Notes under the pieces: generated by a model | Database searches by the model: none | What the model was told of the DNA's origin: nothing | The model's input: only the letters and a program-made list of their open reading frames with translations | Source: Parasponia andersonii | Lineage: Eukaryota; Streptophyta; Magnoliopsida; Rosales; Cannabaceae | Assembly: GCA_002914805.1 (NCBI GenBank) | Contig: JXTB01000115.1 | Span: 1 to 64,000 of the forward strand | Length of the DNA stretch: 64,000 nt | Reading direction: 5' to 3' | Translations under genes and position numbers: made by a program | Part shown: in pieces, positions 24,909 through 37,760 of the stretch | Numbering within the stretch: position 1 is the stretch's first letter | Layout: each line of letters begins with the position of its first letter

Positions 24909-25375
24909 CATAGAAGGGGGAAAATACCATTACTGTAGGCGGCAAAACGTTTCTGAATGGCGCGTAACGTTTCGAAATCATCATCCTCCTCGCCGTCGTC
25001 ATCGGACATGGCGGGTGGCAAAACGCAAAGAGGTCTCAGAGACAGGGGCTCGAATAGTTCAGAGGAAGTGGAGAAGCGATTCCTGATGTTCCGCACCAAC
25101 TCGAGGTCGTCCACATCGCCGTCTTCGTCGGCGGCAGCGAAGATGGATTCTCCGGCGGCGTCGGGGGCGGGGGAAGGGGAAGGGGAAGGAGGGGAGGCGT
25201 TGGCGTGGAGGAGGTGATCGGGATTGGTACCAGTGATCATACAGGCACGCCTTAGGGCTTCCATATCTTCATCCAAAACGTCGTCGTCTTCGCCTTCTTC
25301 TTCGCTGTTGAACATGTCTCTTTCTCCTTCTTCTTCTTCTTCTTCTCCTTCTCCGTTTTCGGCGCGAGGAGCCAT
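17266..25375 (-). CDS. MYB4R1: 4R-MYB protein, snRNA-activating complex large subunit (SNAPC4/SNAP190-like; MYB4R1)
   Basis: Nine exons, all in phase: 25375-24928, 23604-23093, 22010-21811, 21632-21462, 19900-19586, 19402-19244, 19097-18948, 18814-18617 and 18535-17266, giving about 1140 residues. Residues 1-150 are acidic (E/D runs). Exon 2 ends in a basic helical segment (residues about 255-320). Residues about 345-440 hold a half repeat and the start of the MYB array. Four full MYB repeats follow at about 455-660, seen as spaced tryptophans in P-W-T-A-Q-E-D, R-E-W-T-K-N-E-D, G-R-W-T-A-D-E-D and D-K-W-T-E-E-E-D. Four and a half repeats is the SNAPC4 hallmark; in animals this subunit binds the proximal sequence element and recruits RNA polymerase II or III to snRNA genes. 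The last exon encodes a long basic nuclear tail. The start is the first ATG before the acidic region. The C-terminus is uncertain (see 17066-17202). Introns carry a SINE, a MITE and an 84-bp duplication. Confidence 0.9.
19972..20106. mobile_element. 135-bp palindromic MITE in MYB4R1 intron 4
   Basis: Ends TGAGGTGGGTC and, reverse-complemented, TCAGGTGGGAC are inverted repeats, flanked by the direct repeat ATAAC at 19967-19971 and 20107-20111. The interior has the perfect palindrome ATCACAGACGTCTGTGAT and a second half copy (ATCACAGACGT). A further related pair, TGTCTGTGATG and TAGACGTCTGCG, lies just outside at about 20157-20191. The 5-bp duplication does not settle the superfamily. Confidence 0.6.
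21087..21254. repeat. 84-bp tandem duplication in MYB4R1 intron 4
   Basis: Two adjacent copies beginning AGTCCCTAGAACCG and AGTCACTAGAACCA, period 84 bp, nearly identical, so recent. Non-coding. Confidence 0.9.
24541..24672 (-). mobile_element. tRNA-derived SINE in MYB4R1 intron 1
   Basis: Read on the minus strand, TAGCTCTAGTGG (24660-24649) fits the RNA polymerase III A box and GGTTCAAGTCCC (24608-24597) fits the B box. They are about 40 bases apart, as in tRNA-derived SINEs. A short body follows and ends in a long T run at 24541-24552. The acceptor-stem pairing of a true tRNA is absent, so it is not a tRNA gene. It lies in the same orientation as the host gene. Target duplications were not resolved. 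Confidence 0.6.
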
Positions 25376-25387
25376 GTTTGTTTTGTT

Positions 25388-25424
<37 letters not shown>

Positions 25425-25570
25425 GTTATGATATGTGGGTTGGGGGTTTTAAAGCGGAAAGAATCTAAAACCCCTCTACAGAAGAGAGACAGAGAGAGAA
25501 AGCAGACAGAGTCATACAAGACACGTTTTTGGGTTGGGTTGGGTTGGGTTGGGTTGGGTTAGGTTGGGTT
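25376..25570 (-). promoter_or_regulatory. MYB4R1 5' leader and proximal promoter with (GA)n and (GGGTT)n tracts
   Basis: Directly upstream of the start codon is a pure GA/CT tract (25389-25421), on the gene strand a CT-rich leader as in many plant 5' UTRs. Further up, 25526-25570 is a GGGTT pentamer array. No TATA box is obvious, so the transcription start is not placed. Confidence 0.5.
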
Positions 25571-25695
25571 TGATGAATAGTACAACTGTACGACAAGTCT
25601 TACAAAAAGACCTGTTTTGACCAGTTTTATACGCGTGACTCTCTTTGAACTCTTTCGGCCTTTCTCACTTTGGGCCACCATTACCGAGAGGAAAT

Positions 25696-25960
25696 TGGGA
25701 TTTATAAAAATATTATCAAATTTTGGGCTTAATTTAAGTAAATGTCTATTTGTATCAAATATTATAGTAAAATATCCAGTATATATGAGTACAAAAAATT
25801 ATGTACCCAGTGCATTTTAGTATAGTAATTAAAATTAATAGATATGTTTATTTACTAAGTATAAAAATATATATACCTCGATATTTAGCTATAAAATTTT
25901 AAAAATGGACATCTATTTCATTAAATTTAAAATATTGATCATCTAGTTAATTTTTATTTT
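25696..25960. repeat. Dispersed repeat, copy 2 (partner at 4846-5110)
   Basis: Aligns in order and orientation with the repeat inside the hAT element at 4600-5417. Here it stands alone upstream of MYB4R1, with no hAT sequence around it, which confirms it as a separate mobile or dispersed unit. Confidence 0.55.
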
Positions 25961-26794
25961 AGGGCTTTTTAGCCAAATTATTGAATTTTGGATCATTGTT
26001 TGCAAACTACCCATTTTTCAAACATTGTTACAAAATTGCCGAATTTTTTATAGTTATTTGAACAATATCCATTTTTTATTTTTAATGTATCAAAATATAC
26101 TAATTTATTTATTTTTCTAAAATTGATTTATTTTTATTATTAAAAAATAAATCAACTGAAAAATGACTATCTATCAAAATATAATTATAAAATGGTCGTT
26201 ATTAAATAGGTGTAAAAAATGATTGTTTTTTAAATTTATCTAAAAATGACATTTCTTGTAAATACTCTTGATTTTATGGGGGAAATTTTGATTTTATATG
26301 GTAAATTTTCAAAATTCCAAATTTTAAAATCTTGAGGTAACCAAACAAGCTACTTGAGATAACCAGTTTGGTACCTCAAGTAACTCGATTAGTTACCTCG
26401 AATCTTTTGAAAAGTATCAATTTTGAAAACAAAGTGACATTTTTCTAACTATATTTTAAAAGTGTTATTTTTCTAAATAAATCAATAATTTTTTAAAAGT
26501 TCAGCCTTCTTGGATTTTTCAACCTTGTTTTTAATCCCAAGTTTTAGCAAATGTCTTTTTTCCTTTCTATGTACTTGTACATCCTTTTTCTAAATATCAT
26601 TTTTAGGTAACCTCTTTCATCTTCCTCCTCTTTCTTTGATAGTTTCATGGAGGAATAAGATAGGCCTATGATCAAGAGAACCATGGTGTTGAAGGTGCAG
26701 TGCTCAATGGCATTCATCATCATCGATGCTAGGAGAGGATATGGTGGCCTTGTGAGAAAGAAGTGTTTGAGTTTACTGGAAAATAATGACATGG
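25961..26794. other. Intergenic DNA left of the LTR nest
   Basis: AT-rich to about 26520. An 82-codon open frame on the minus strand (26544-26792) encodes a peptide with a hydrophobic middle that I do not recognise; it ends right at the copia LTR border and may be a gene remnant. No support for a working gene. Confidence 0.4.
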
Positions 26795-27308
26795 TGTAAA
26801 ACAGACTTCACGACAATTTTTTCTCTAAAATACAACGATCAATCTTCGAATACAAGTTCATTCCCTAAGACAAGGAACATGCAACGAAACTATAAAGAAA
26901 TATCTCTAGCACAATACTTTAGTAGAGACAAATGGGAACATACTCTTTTAAGTTTCTCTCTTTCTTATATATATAATTTACGACCGATTGCTTGTGCTAT
27001 TTGCTCTCTGAATTTCCTCTCTATTTGCTATATATATAGCACAAAAATAGCAAATTGTGGAGGTTACTTCAAGAAAGTACTTAGCAATCAAGAGAGAAAA
27101 AAATGTGGAAATTACCCCCGGAAAAATACATAGAGGCTAAGGCTACACTGCCATGTTGATTTTAATTGAAATATATAATATATTGTATATATATAATAAA
27201 TAGTTAAGTTAGGAAGATAAAGGATAATACAACATATATTTTTAAATATTCTATTCATATTGTTTTATATAGAAATATATATTTTGGGATTTAAATAAAA
27301 ATATAACA
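26795..27308 (-). repeat. 3' LTR of the host copia element
   Basis: A 514-bp block, on the minus strand starting TGTTATATTTTT and ending TGTTTTACA, follows the end of pol and a purine-rich GTGAGGGAT tract. It contains a TATATATATAG region and a pyrimidine-rich leader. The 5 bases outside are CATGG; no partner copy was found. Confidence 0.55.
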
Positions 27309-27998
27309 ATCCCTCACAAATTCTAAAATATTATTGTTTGCATGCTACAGATAACATAAAAGTTTAATATACAAGTAATGGTACTTTTTAAGCTATGCAC
27401 GAACTATAAGATAACTAATCATGAGCCACGAGAACCTGATGTAATAAAATGTTTCTATTAACCAAATCACATTTAATGTAAAATAGAGGAATAACATCCA
27501 CATTGAATTTTAAACTCATCGTTGTTTGCAGGTTGGTGCATTAAGAGCCCAGCGCCTTTTAGAATTCGTGAGTGCTATGGAAGATCTGCTTAAACTCTCA
27601 TAAGAATATACCCGAGTTCCACACTCATATAAACACTAAGTGTGTATCATAGTATCTATATGCCACCTTAACAATAAGGCTATGAATTTCACAAAGAGCA
27701 AAATAGCTCAAACTCAATCACTATAGAAAGCATTATCTAGTCATAGAAAGGGACTTCTCAATAATAAATATGATATTATAATCAATAATACTACAAGGCA
27801 ATAAGTAACTTGTTCTTACCTCTATGAACCTACTTCATGGGATCTCCAATCACACGAGTGAGATTACTATCACTTTTGCCCCTTATTCCTTGATATTAGT
27901 CTCATTCCCTTCGATGTACTTGCCACTAATCCCCTATTTACTGGTTTTATCAAAGAACCAGCTAAATTCAACTCTGACCTCGTATAATCTAGAGTCAC

Positions 27999-29365
27999 TG
28001 TTGGTGTAATTTTATAATTACTACGCAAGTGCACCTGCCGAACAAGTAATATAATAATGAGTTGAGTATCGTCTCCACAGGGATTGATTAACAAAATTAG
28101 TTGGATAAAACTAATGTCAAATAAGCTGAATTAAAAAATTATAAGAATTGATAGATGCAAAATAAAATAAAAAAAAATATAAATTCCAAACATAAAACAA
28201 TATGACCTAAACAAGAGATTGTAAATGGATAGATATATTAAGCTAGGATGATTGAATTCTCCTCGGTTGCAAATTTGGGTACAATTGCTCCAGCAATGCT
28301 TATGGCAATATTCATTCCAGTAACAGAAAATTCCATCAGTACATAATAATCTTCCGAATTTATTATGTTTAAAGTTCTTTAAACCAGATTTAACATATTC
28401 CTATGCTGATCCAGTTCTCAATACTTCCTTTATAACATCGATTTTCAATGGGTTATATATGGTAACGAAATATTCCTAGATCATTACTGTGTATCATTCA
28501 AGTTAGATCCAACTAAAATTAACTTTTTCAGAATTAATCCTAGTTTATTTATCCTAAATATTGGTGGCCAAATAATAATAGGAATTAATGATGAAGCTCA
28601 CTTGAGTGAACAAGAGGAAATTACCATAAACACTTAAAACAACATTTAATCCTTCATTACAACCTTAGATTCATCAATATCCCAGCTAAGAAAAACTTAG
28701 CTCATGTTCTGGGTTTCAAAAATCAGCAACCCAAAGTAATTCATAGATTACAGAAAGTTCAAGATAAGAAAAAGAAATTAAATACAAAGAAGATTTAAGA
28801 AAGTAAGGAAAAATCTAGCTGGATAATGGTAAATCGAGCTCCCTGCTGCTAGTACTTCCTCTCCTTCGTCCTCTCTTCTCTGTACTATCTTCTTCTCTTT
28901 TCTTTTCTTTTCTGTTTTTCTCTCTGGTCAGCCGTCCTCTCCTCTTCTCTACAGTATATTTTCCTTTTATATCAGGATAGGTAAGATACCCTAACACATG
29001 TGTTAGCCAAATATAGAGTGAGGACTACTTTTGCTTCATTTTCCCTTAGCTGGTATTTAATATTAGCTGTCAGCACCAACTGTGCGTAAAAGATGCCAGC
29101 TGGAAAAAGAATTCTGCTGTTCAGTATTGCTCCGGCACGTTGCTGCAGCAAAGTTACTTCCACCTTTTACTTACATTCAGCATTCTTTCTAGAAATAAAA
29201 AGAAAAATAAAATAGATATTGACTATATTGAATTGTAATCATCGGAAACACTACGAACAAAAATAAAATAAGAAAAGACACTTAAACTAGACAAATTGAT
29301 CCTTTAAAATAGCTATCCCAAGACTCAAAAATATACCAAATAACTCTATTTTTATAGAGTTATCA
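27999..29365 (-). repeat. 3' LTR of the Athila-type element
   Basis: 1367 bp. On the minus strand it begins TGATAACTCTATAAA and ends ACACCAACA. It is bordered inside by the polypurine tract and outside by GTCAC. It holds a CT-rich tract at about 28850-28925. Confidence 0.92.
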
Positions 29366-30533
29366 CACCCCTAAACTTAAATTGTTACTCGTCTCTGAGT
29401 GACAAAAAAAAAATGACATAGACACAAAAGAACTCTGTTTACTGACAGAAAGAAAATCATTTCCTAGTTCTTTGTTTTGCTTCTCAATCTTCATCCTCTG
29501 ATCAGAATCACCTTTCCTCAAACACTAGTTTAATTCATTACAAACTTACTTTCACATGTGATTTTCCTTTGAGTGTGTGTGAGGAAACTATGGTTAGAAT
29601 TCTCTGAATTACTCAAGTCATCTTAAAATATGATCATTGGGCCTAACTTTCTGGTTTCAAAAGCTAATCTTGTAAATTTTTCTCCACTAATGCAAGTCAA
29701 CAAAACACTTAAGACTTATAAGGCTTTAACAAACTTACACTACTAAGCTTAATTTGGGGGATGATTTTATTATTACTTGTTGTTTTTTTTTTTTACACTC
29801 AAATGTCACAATGCCTTTTTATGCGAATGCCAACATTGGTGATGAAGACACCCAATTATTTAGCAAAGTCACTTTCAGAGTTGCCGAGACATACTCATAT
29901 TCCAAACTACTGTTTGACGCAAAGGTATACATGGAGCTCATATTACCCTAGTTACTAAGTAATTCAAAATAGTGGAGTATTCATTTTTTTATTTTATTTT
30001 ATTTTTTTTTATTTTTACTCCCCCAAACTTAAGCTCATTTTTACTTTCAATGTATCATACCTACACTTAGTCCTCCATGTTTAGTCTTCTACATTTTACT
30101 TCGAAAGATTCACAAAATTCATTTCTATCCCTTAAGCCCTCACAATTATTCAAGATTTCTTAAGTTTTCCTAAAGGCCTCTAATCCATAGCTCTAGTGCA
30201 TAAAGAAACTGCAAAATTTCACATATAACAGCAAGCTAAAATAAATATCCCCAATATTCAATTCACGGCAATTCATCTCATAAGCTGAAAATTTTAAAGC
30301 AGTAAGAGTTTAATGTAACTCGATCATAATACTGTAGCACACCAAAACAACAGAACAAAAATAGAACAAAAACAAATATTAACAGACAACCACACAAAAC
30401 ACATAAAAGAAGTAAAATCAGATAAAATACCCCCAAACTTAAAAACAAACAGTGTCCCCACTGCAACACAAAATAAAGGAATAAATAAGGAAACAAAAAG
30501 AGAGGGTAAAGAGGTGAAAACTCCCTGTTATAA

Positions 30534-31674
30534 TTACGCTGCAGCTCCATTAGATCCATCTTCATCAGATTCTGCCATATGCTCATCGTCCAAATCCTGG
30601 AGTATTTCTTCTGGAAATGCAGGGAAACTTGGAATGAGTTTGGTGAAAATCATCTGTAGGGACTTCTTTAAGGCATTGTCCCGTTCCTTTGCATATGCCC
30701 AGAGTTGCTGCTGCTGCTGATGAATTTGCTGCTGCAATGTCATCATCTGGTATTGCTGAACCTCCTGTTGACTTATGCGCTGCTCCAGGGATTTAAGCTG
30801 CTGCAAGGTCTCACTGGTGGTGCTGCTACTAGATGCTGCCGATGGTCTGCTAGATGAGGGTCGATGGGAAGGCTCGGCTGGTCTTTCTTGGGCAATTCGG
30901 GCCACAGCAATGGCATCTATTTTGCTCGTGTTGTGCAGCTTTTCTTCATTTACCAGGTAAGGAGCACGTGCATTACGACACATACTGGTAATTAGAGATG
31001 GAAAAAATAGAGCCCCTGATTTCCTCGTAGCACATGCACAAATTTCCCTATGAATAATTCGACCCACGTAGATAGATTTACCAGTCAACATAGAGTACAA
31101 CAGCAACACACACTCCTTGGAAACTGTTTTTCCATGTGTGGTGGGTAGCAGACGAGATTTTAGAAAATGGTACCAAACTTTTGCAGGTGGGTTCAGTGAG
31201 CTCCGAAGGCATGTGTAGGCACCCTGGGATGAGACATTCCATTCAACTCCTATTATAGCAATTGTCTCCAACACTGTGGCTAGTTCAGGTTCCGTGATGG
31301 CTTCGATGAATTCAGAGTGCTCATCTACTGGATCCCCCAAACCATAGATGGTATTTATGGCTTCCGCGCTCAAGAGCACCTGAACTCCTCTAACATACAC
31401 GGTGTCATCGTCTGGATTAGTCATGTTGGCGTAGAATTCGCGAACCAGAGGCACAATCAGGTCTTCCGGATGAGCGCAGAACAGCTCAGTTATGTTGGGT
31501 GATGACATCTGCAATGAATGGTGGCTTCTCTAGTGGCTTGCTATTGTCCCCCACGAACCCTTTTTCGGCACTTAGAGGCCAATTTTGAATGTTTTCTTCA
31601 TACCTTGTTTCGGCTGCCTCAGATTTAAATTTGACTGCTTTGGAGGCTTTACGAGTAACTCTCTTGATTCCCAT
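30534..31674 (-). other. Extra 3' reading frame of the Athila-type element
   Basis: Lies between integrase and the 3' LTR. The main open stretch (30534-31514, 326 codons) encodes a folded-looking domain that resembles the 'putative plant transposon protein' domain found downstream of pol in Athila-like elements. It is followed by an S/P-rich linker, a glutamine-rich likely coiled coil and an acidic tail. I see no signal peptide or clear transmembrane segment, so there is no evidence here for an envelope role. Function unknown. Confidence 0.6.
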
Positions 31675-32260
31675 TTTTCTCCCAAACTTGAGTCGGAATT
31701 TCTAGCAGTCGTCTGAAGTGTAGTTGCTGTTGAAGGAGATTGTGTGGGCTAGGGTTTAAAAAGAAGAAAGAGACAGTTACCCCACTTTCACTCTTTTTTA
31801 ATTTTTTTTATGTATCGTGGGCTGATAGTGGCTTCGTGGAAGGCTCTATTCCCATGTGTCAGAACTGCTGCTCAAAAACTGCAACATATATATGTTTTGA
31901 AACTGGGTCTGTTGCTGTAGCAAATATATAACACTAATTCCATTGCTGTGACAATCTATCATTTCCTGGGAATCTGCCGTTCTGCATTGGAATACTAATA
32001 ACCCTTCCTGAACTCCTGCTTTTTCTCTTGTCACCACTATTAGGCATATTTCCCTGCATCAGAATTAGCCATAATTAAAAAGTTAAATTAAACACCTCAT
32101 TTTTCTTCCTAAGCCTCCTGTTTTTTTTTATATGATGAAAGAAGAACATAGTGAAATTAAAAGAAGAAAAGAATTAAAAGTAATAGAGAGAAGGAATCTG
32201 TAGTGGGTTGTCTCCCACTGAGCGCTTAGTTTAGAGTCATTAGCCTGATTGCCAGCTCAA

Positions 32261-35200
32261 TCATGGCTCTTGTAAAGTGATCAAGGTCTTCCCTCTGTCA
32301 AATTCAGCTCCCCAATAATGCTTCAACCTCTTGCCATTGACCTTGAATTGGCGACCTGAGTTTTCCTCCAGTAAATCAATAGCACCATATGGGTACACCT
32401 TAGCAACTTTGAATGGACCTGACCATCTGGACCTTAGTTTACCAGGAAACAACTTCAATCTGGAGTTAAACAACAACACTTACTGTCCAGGTTCAAAGCT
32501 CCTTTGTTGGATTTTTCTGTCATGCCAAATTTTTGTCTTATCTTTGTATAACTTAGCACTCTCATAAGCACACATCCGAAATTCTTCCAGCTCATTTAGT
32601 TGCAACAGCCGTGTTTCCCCAGTAGCTTGAAGGTCCATGTTGAGCTTTTTCATCGCCTAATATGCTCGGTGCTCCAGCTCCACTGGCAAGTGACATGCAT
32701 TCCCAAAGACTAGCCTATATGGAGACATCCCCAACGGTGTTTTGAAGGCTGTTCAGTAAGCCCAAAGAGCATCATCAAGCCTTGTCGACCAATCTTTCCT
32801 AGTTGGATTTACAACCTTCTCCAAAATTCTTTTGATCTCTCTATTAGAAATTTCTGCTTGGCCACTTGTCTACGGATGGTATGATGTAGCTATCTTGTGC
32901 CTTACCCCATATTTGGCCAAAAGATTCTCAAACTGCTTGCTATAAAAGTGTGTTCCTTCATCACTAATGATGGCTCTTGGAGTACCATAACATGTGAAAA
33001 TATTCTTATGCAAGAACTTCACCACTACCTTGGAATCATTTGTAGGAAATGCTGAAGCTTCCACCCATTTAGACACATAGTCTACAGCTACCAAGATGTA
33101 AAGATTCCCAAAAGATGGAGGAAATGGTCCCATGAAATCTATGCCCTACACATCAAATAACTCAACTTCCAGAATGTTGTTTAAGGGCATTTTATGTCTT
33201 TGCGAGATGTTCCCAGTTCTTTGGCACCTATCACAAGTCTTGACAAATTCATGAGCATCTTTGAAGATGGTTGGCCAATAATAACCTGATTGCAAGACCT
33301 TAGCAGCTATTCTAAAACCTCCAAAATATCCCCCATAAGGAGATGAATGGCAATGATGTAGGTTCTATAAATTTCTTCACTAGGAACACACCTATGCAAA
33401 ATCTAATCTGCACATTACTTGTAAAGGTAAGGTTCATCCCAATAGTACGCTTTTATATCATGGAAAAATTTCTTTCGCTACTGGCTGTTCATCTCAGGTG
33501 GAAGTAATCCACTCACCAAATAATTAGCAAGGTCTGCGTACCATGGAGTAGTCACCTGCTGTATAACTAAAATCTGTTCATCTGGGAATGTTTCTCGAAT
33601 GGGCTCTTTGATCTCCTTTGCAACTCCTGCTTCCATTCTTGATAAGTGATCTGCAACTTGATTTTCAGAACCCTTCCTATCTTTAATCTCCAAATCAAAC
33701 TCTTGTAGTAACAGTATCTATCTAATCAATCTCGGTTTAGCATCCTTCTTTGCAATAAGATACTTGATTGCTGAGTGATCTGTATGAACAGTGACCTTTG
33801 TTCCTACGAGATATGATCTGAATTTATCAAAGGCGAAAATAACAGCTAGGAGCTCCTTCTCAGTAGTGGTGTAGTTCAATTAAGCATCAGATAAAATCCT
33901 GCTGCTATAGTAAATAGAATGGAACACCTTCTCTTTTCTCTATCCCAATATAGCTCCAACTGCATGATCACTTGCATCACACATCAGCTCAAATGGTAAA
34001 GATCAATTCGGAGCTACTATAATTGGGGCAGAAATGAGTCTTCGCTTCAACTCCAAGAATGCTTGCATACACTCTTCATTGAATGCAAAAGATCTGTTTT
34101 TCTCCAGCAAAGTACACAATGGCTTGGAAATTTTTGAAAAATCCTTTATGAATCTCCTGTAAAAACCTGCGTGTCCTAAAGTTGCCCTTGACTGACATTG
34201 GTGGTGGCAACTTCTCAATAACTTCAGTTTTCACCTTGTCCACTTCAATGCCGTGCTTGAAAACTCTATGACCCAATACAATGCCTTCTTGTACCATAAA
34301 GTGGCATTTTTCCCAATTTAGGACCAGGTTAGTTTCTTCACATCGCTCCAACACCTTTTCTAAATTCAGCAAGCAATCATCATAGGATTCCCCAAATACA
34401 GAAAAGTCATCCATAAAAACTTCAAGGGTTTTTTCCACCATATCGCTGAAAATAGATATCATGCATCGCTGGAATGTTGCTGGAGCATTGCAGAGACCAA
34501 ATGGCATTCTTCTGAAGGCAAAAGTTCCATAAGGGCAGGTGAAAGTTGTCTTCTCCTGATCCTCTGGTGCTATAACAATCTAGTTGTAACCTGAGTATCC
34601 ATCCAAGAAGTAGTAATATTCCTTGCCAGCAAGTCTGTCAAACAGTTGGTCAATGAACGGTAGTGGGAAATGATCTTTTCTTATAGCCTTATTGAGCTTC
34701 CTATAGTCCATGCACACCCTCCAGCCAGTTACTATTCTTGTGGGAATTAATTCATTATTGTCATTAGCTACCACTGTTACGCCTCCCTTTTTAGGCACAC
34801 ATTGAACTGGGCTGACCTAAGAGCTGTCTGAAATTGGATAAATTATTCCTGCATCCAACCACTTGATCACCTCTTTCTTCACAACTTCCTTCATAATTGG
34901 GTTCAGTCTTCGCTGCTGCTCCACAGAATTGCTGAAGCAATCTTCCAGCAGAATCTTATGCATACAGATTGTAGGGCTGATTCCCTTGATATCGGCAATG
35001 GTCCATCCTATGGCCTTCTTAAACTTTCGAAGTGCTGTAACTAATTGCTGCTCTTGCCCCAAACTCAAAGCTGATGAAATAATTACTGGTAATGTGTTTG
35101 AGTCACCCAAATATGCATATTTCAAGTGAAAAGATAGTGGTTTCAACTCCACAACTGGGGGTTCTTCAACTAATGGGTTAGAAGGTTTGAAATCCCTCTC

Positions 35201-35938
35201 CAATAATTCAAGAGATTCAAATTGCTTCCCTGGTCTAGCAAATGAATACTTTGTGTCCACCCATGGTACATAGCTCTCTTCTTCAATTTCTTCATCAAAA
35301 TCGGCCTTGGTGGATACTGAAATCAGGTTGTTATCATAAGTTTCCTGGAATTACTCTAGCACAAGTGAATCTAACACATTGATGGCTGAGCACTCTTCTA
35401 TTTCATCTGGAAATCGCATAGTCTTGAATACATTGAAAGTAACTTGCTCATCATCAACTCGCATAGTGAGTTCTCCTTTCTGCACATCAATCAATGTCCT
35501 TCCAATAGCAAGAAACGGCCTGCCTAAGATTATAAGCACTTCTTTGTCAGCCTCATAATCCAACACAATAAAATCCACAGGGAATATGAACTTGTCCGCC
35601 CAAACTAAAATATTTTCGATTTTTCCTTCAGGGTGAGCAAAAGATCTATCTGCAAGCTGAAGAGTAACTATAGTTGGTCTTGCTTCTCCAATTCCTAGCT
35701 TTCTGAAAACTGACATTGGCATCAAGTTTATGCTTACTCCTAGATCACGCAAGGCTTTTCCGCAATAGGTATCACCAATAGAACATGGTATTGTAAAGCT
35801 TCCAGGGTCTTGAAGTTTAGGAGGGATTTTACCCTGCAAGATGGAGCTGCACTCTTTGGTCAGTGCTACTATTTCAAACTCTCCCAATCTTCTTTTCTTG
35901 GAGAGGATGTCCTTCATGAATTTGACATACTTTGGCAT
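32261..35938 (-). pseudogene. Athila-type pol region: protease, reverse transcriptase, RNase H, integrase (fossil)
   Basis: In order on the minus strand: an aspartic protease (35938-35351, with the D-L-G-x-S-I-N-L-M site), reverse transcriptase (about 35260-34076, with M-D-Y-R-K-L-N, F-G-L-C-N-A-P-A-T-F and F-M-D-D-F-S), RNase H (about 34000-33478) and integrase (about 33133-32261, with [10 protein letters not shown] and a C-terminal G-P-F-K-V-A-K segment). Domain order with integrase last is the Ty3/gypsy arrangement. Broken in several places. Confidence 0.82.
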
Positions 35939-36062
35939 CTATTCTAAAGCTTCCACGAGTGGTATATTAATATGCAGCTACTTTAAAACCTGCAAAAATT
36001 TGTTGAATTGCTTGTCTTGCTACTGCGTGTGGAATCGTTGAGGAAAAGGTGGCGGTAGTCTA

Positions 36063-37652
36063 TTATTCTGCTTTTCTGGGTAGTCTTGCTGTAGCAGACT
36101 TCTCTGTTTCAGCAGTTTGCTTTGTTATATTTTCCACTCTATCTTCCTTATCCTTTTCTTCTTGGATTGAAGAGAGCTCTCCTGATTGTCTAAACCTTAG
36201 CTCAGGCCCTTTCAACTCTTTCCCACTCCTTAATGAGATCACTTTGCAATGCTCTTTACTCTCACATCTTGGATTTTCTGTATCACTTGGCAAAGAACCT
36301 TGGGGCCTACTATTCAAGGCATTAGCTAACTGCCCCATTTGATTCTCCAAGTTTCTAAGTGAGGCTGCTTGGTTTTGAATCATCGCGAACTGATTCTGAA
36401 TTATACTATCATTTTTCGCCATATACTCCTTCAATAAAGCTTCCATAGAGTTGGATCGCTCTGGATATTGCTGTTTCTGATACTGTTGTTGCTGTGGTAA
36501 ATGATGTTGGAAACCAGGTGGGTAGATTGGTCTATTTGGAGTTGTATCTGAAGTAGCTCCTTGGTTGCTCCATGAAAAATTAGGATGATGCCTCCATCCT
36601 TGGTTGTACGTGTTTGAAAACAGATTGTTGTTCTTGTTATAGTTCCCCACGTAGCATACTGAAGCAGGGTTAGATGGACAGCTGTCAAATGAATGCCCCT
36701 CACCATAATAAACACAAGAAATTGCAGCAAATTGATCTGCAGTTGCTCCAGCAGCTATATTCATAGATTTCAGGATATTGGACAGCGATGAAACTTGAGC
36801 TGTCAAGGCTGTAACTGCATCAACATCATGAATTCCAGCAACACGCCTTCCTGCAGTAACTCTTTCAGTTGGCCATTGATAGTTATTGTTGGCCATTCGC
36901 TCCAAAATCTCATAGGCATTATTATAGGACTTTGCAAGAAGAGCACCATTAGCCGAAGCATCCACCATTGACCGAGTATGAGCATTGAGGCCATTATAAA
37001 ATGTCTCCATTTGGATCCAATGAGGGATTCCATGGTGTGGGCATTTTCTTAGCAATTCCTTGAAGCGCTCCCATGACTCATATAAAGATTCTCCATCCAA
37101 CTGCTGAAAAGAAATAATATCATTTCGGAGCTTAGCATTTTTAGTTGGTGGGAAATATTTCATCAAAAATTTCTCCGCTAAGTTATTCTATGTGGCCACC
37201 GAATCTGGGGGTATTGAGTTCAACCATGCTCTCGCTCTATCTCGTAAAGAGTATGGGAATAGTTTCAGCCTTAAAGCTTCATCTGTGACTCCTTGCAGTT
37301 TGAATGAATCATACACTTCTATGAACAACCGAAGGTGAAGATGTGGATCCTCTGTTGGTACCCCACTAAATTGCCCCACAGTTTGGAGCATTTGAAACAT
37401 TACCGGCTTCAATTCAAATTGAGGTGCTTGAATTTCGAGCCTAACAATGCCAGGATTAAGCCCATGGAGAATAGGAATAGCATACTCTATGATTACTCTG
37501 TCCCTGCCATCTGCCATTGTTGCAACATCATTAGCATCAACCATTCCTCTTAAACCAGCTAAACCTTGTTGTTGTTCCCTTCTCCTTGATCGAAATGTTC
37601 TTTCAATCTTAGGATCTAAGGGCACCAGATCTTGTTCTTGCTGATTATTCAT
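36063..37652 (-). pseudogene. Athila-type gag region (fossil)
   Basis: The region encodes a gag domain of the retrotransposon type, with family words such as R-A-R-A-W-L-N-S-I, K-Y-F-P-P-T-K-N-A and S-L-Y-E-S-W-E-R-F-K, followed by a Q/N-rich tail. Gag forms the particle that packages element RNA. It lies just inside the primer-binding site, as expected. The region is not a single open frame. Confidence 0.8.
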
Positions 37653-37760
37653 ATAAAGAGTATAAGTTCCTGCAAGCACAAACACCGGAAAGAAAAGCAA
37701 ATTAGTTTTCTACAAATAATTTTAGTTCTCTCAATCCCTGGCAAAGACGCCAAAAAAACT

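Noticed and set aside
25526-25570. GGGTT array as an interstitial telomere
   Set aside because: The plant telomere unit is TTTAGGG; this is a pentamer lacking the A in all but one unit, so it is a simple microsatellite.
26544-26792. 82-codon minus-strand frame next to the copia LTR
   Set aside because: I do not recognise it, it has no splice partners, and it ends at the LTR border. It might be a gene remnant but there is no positive evidence.
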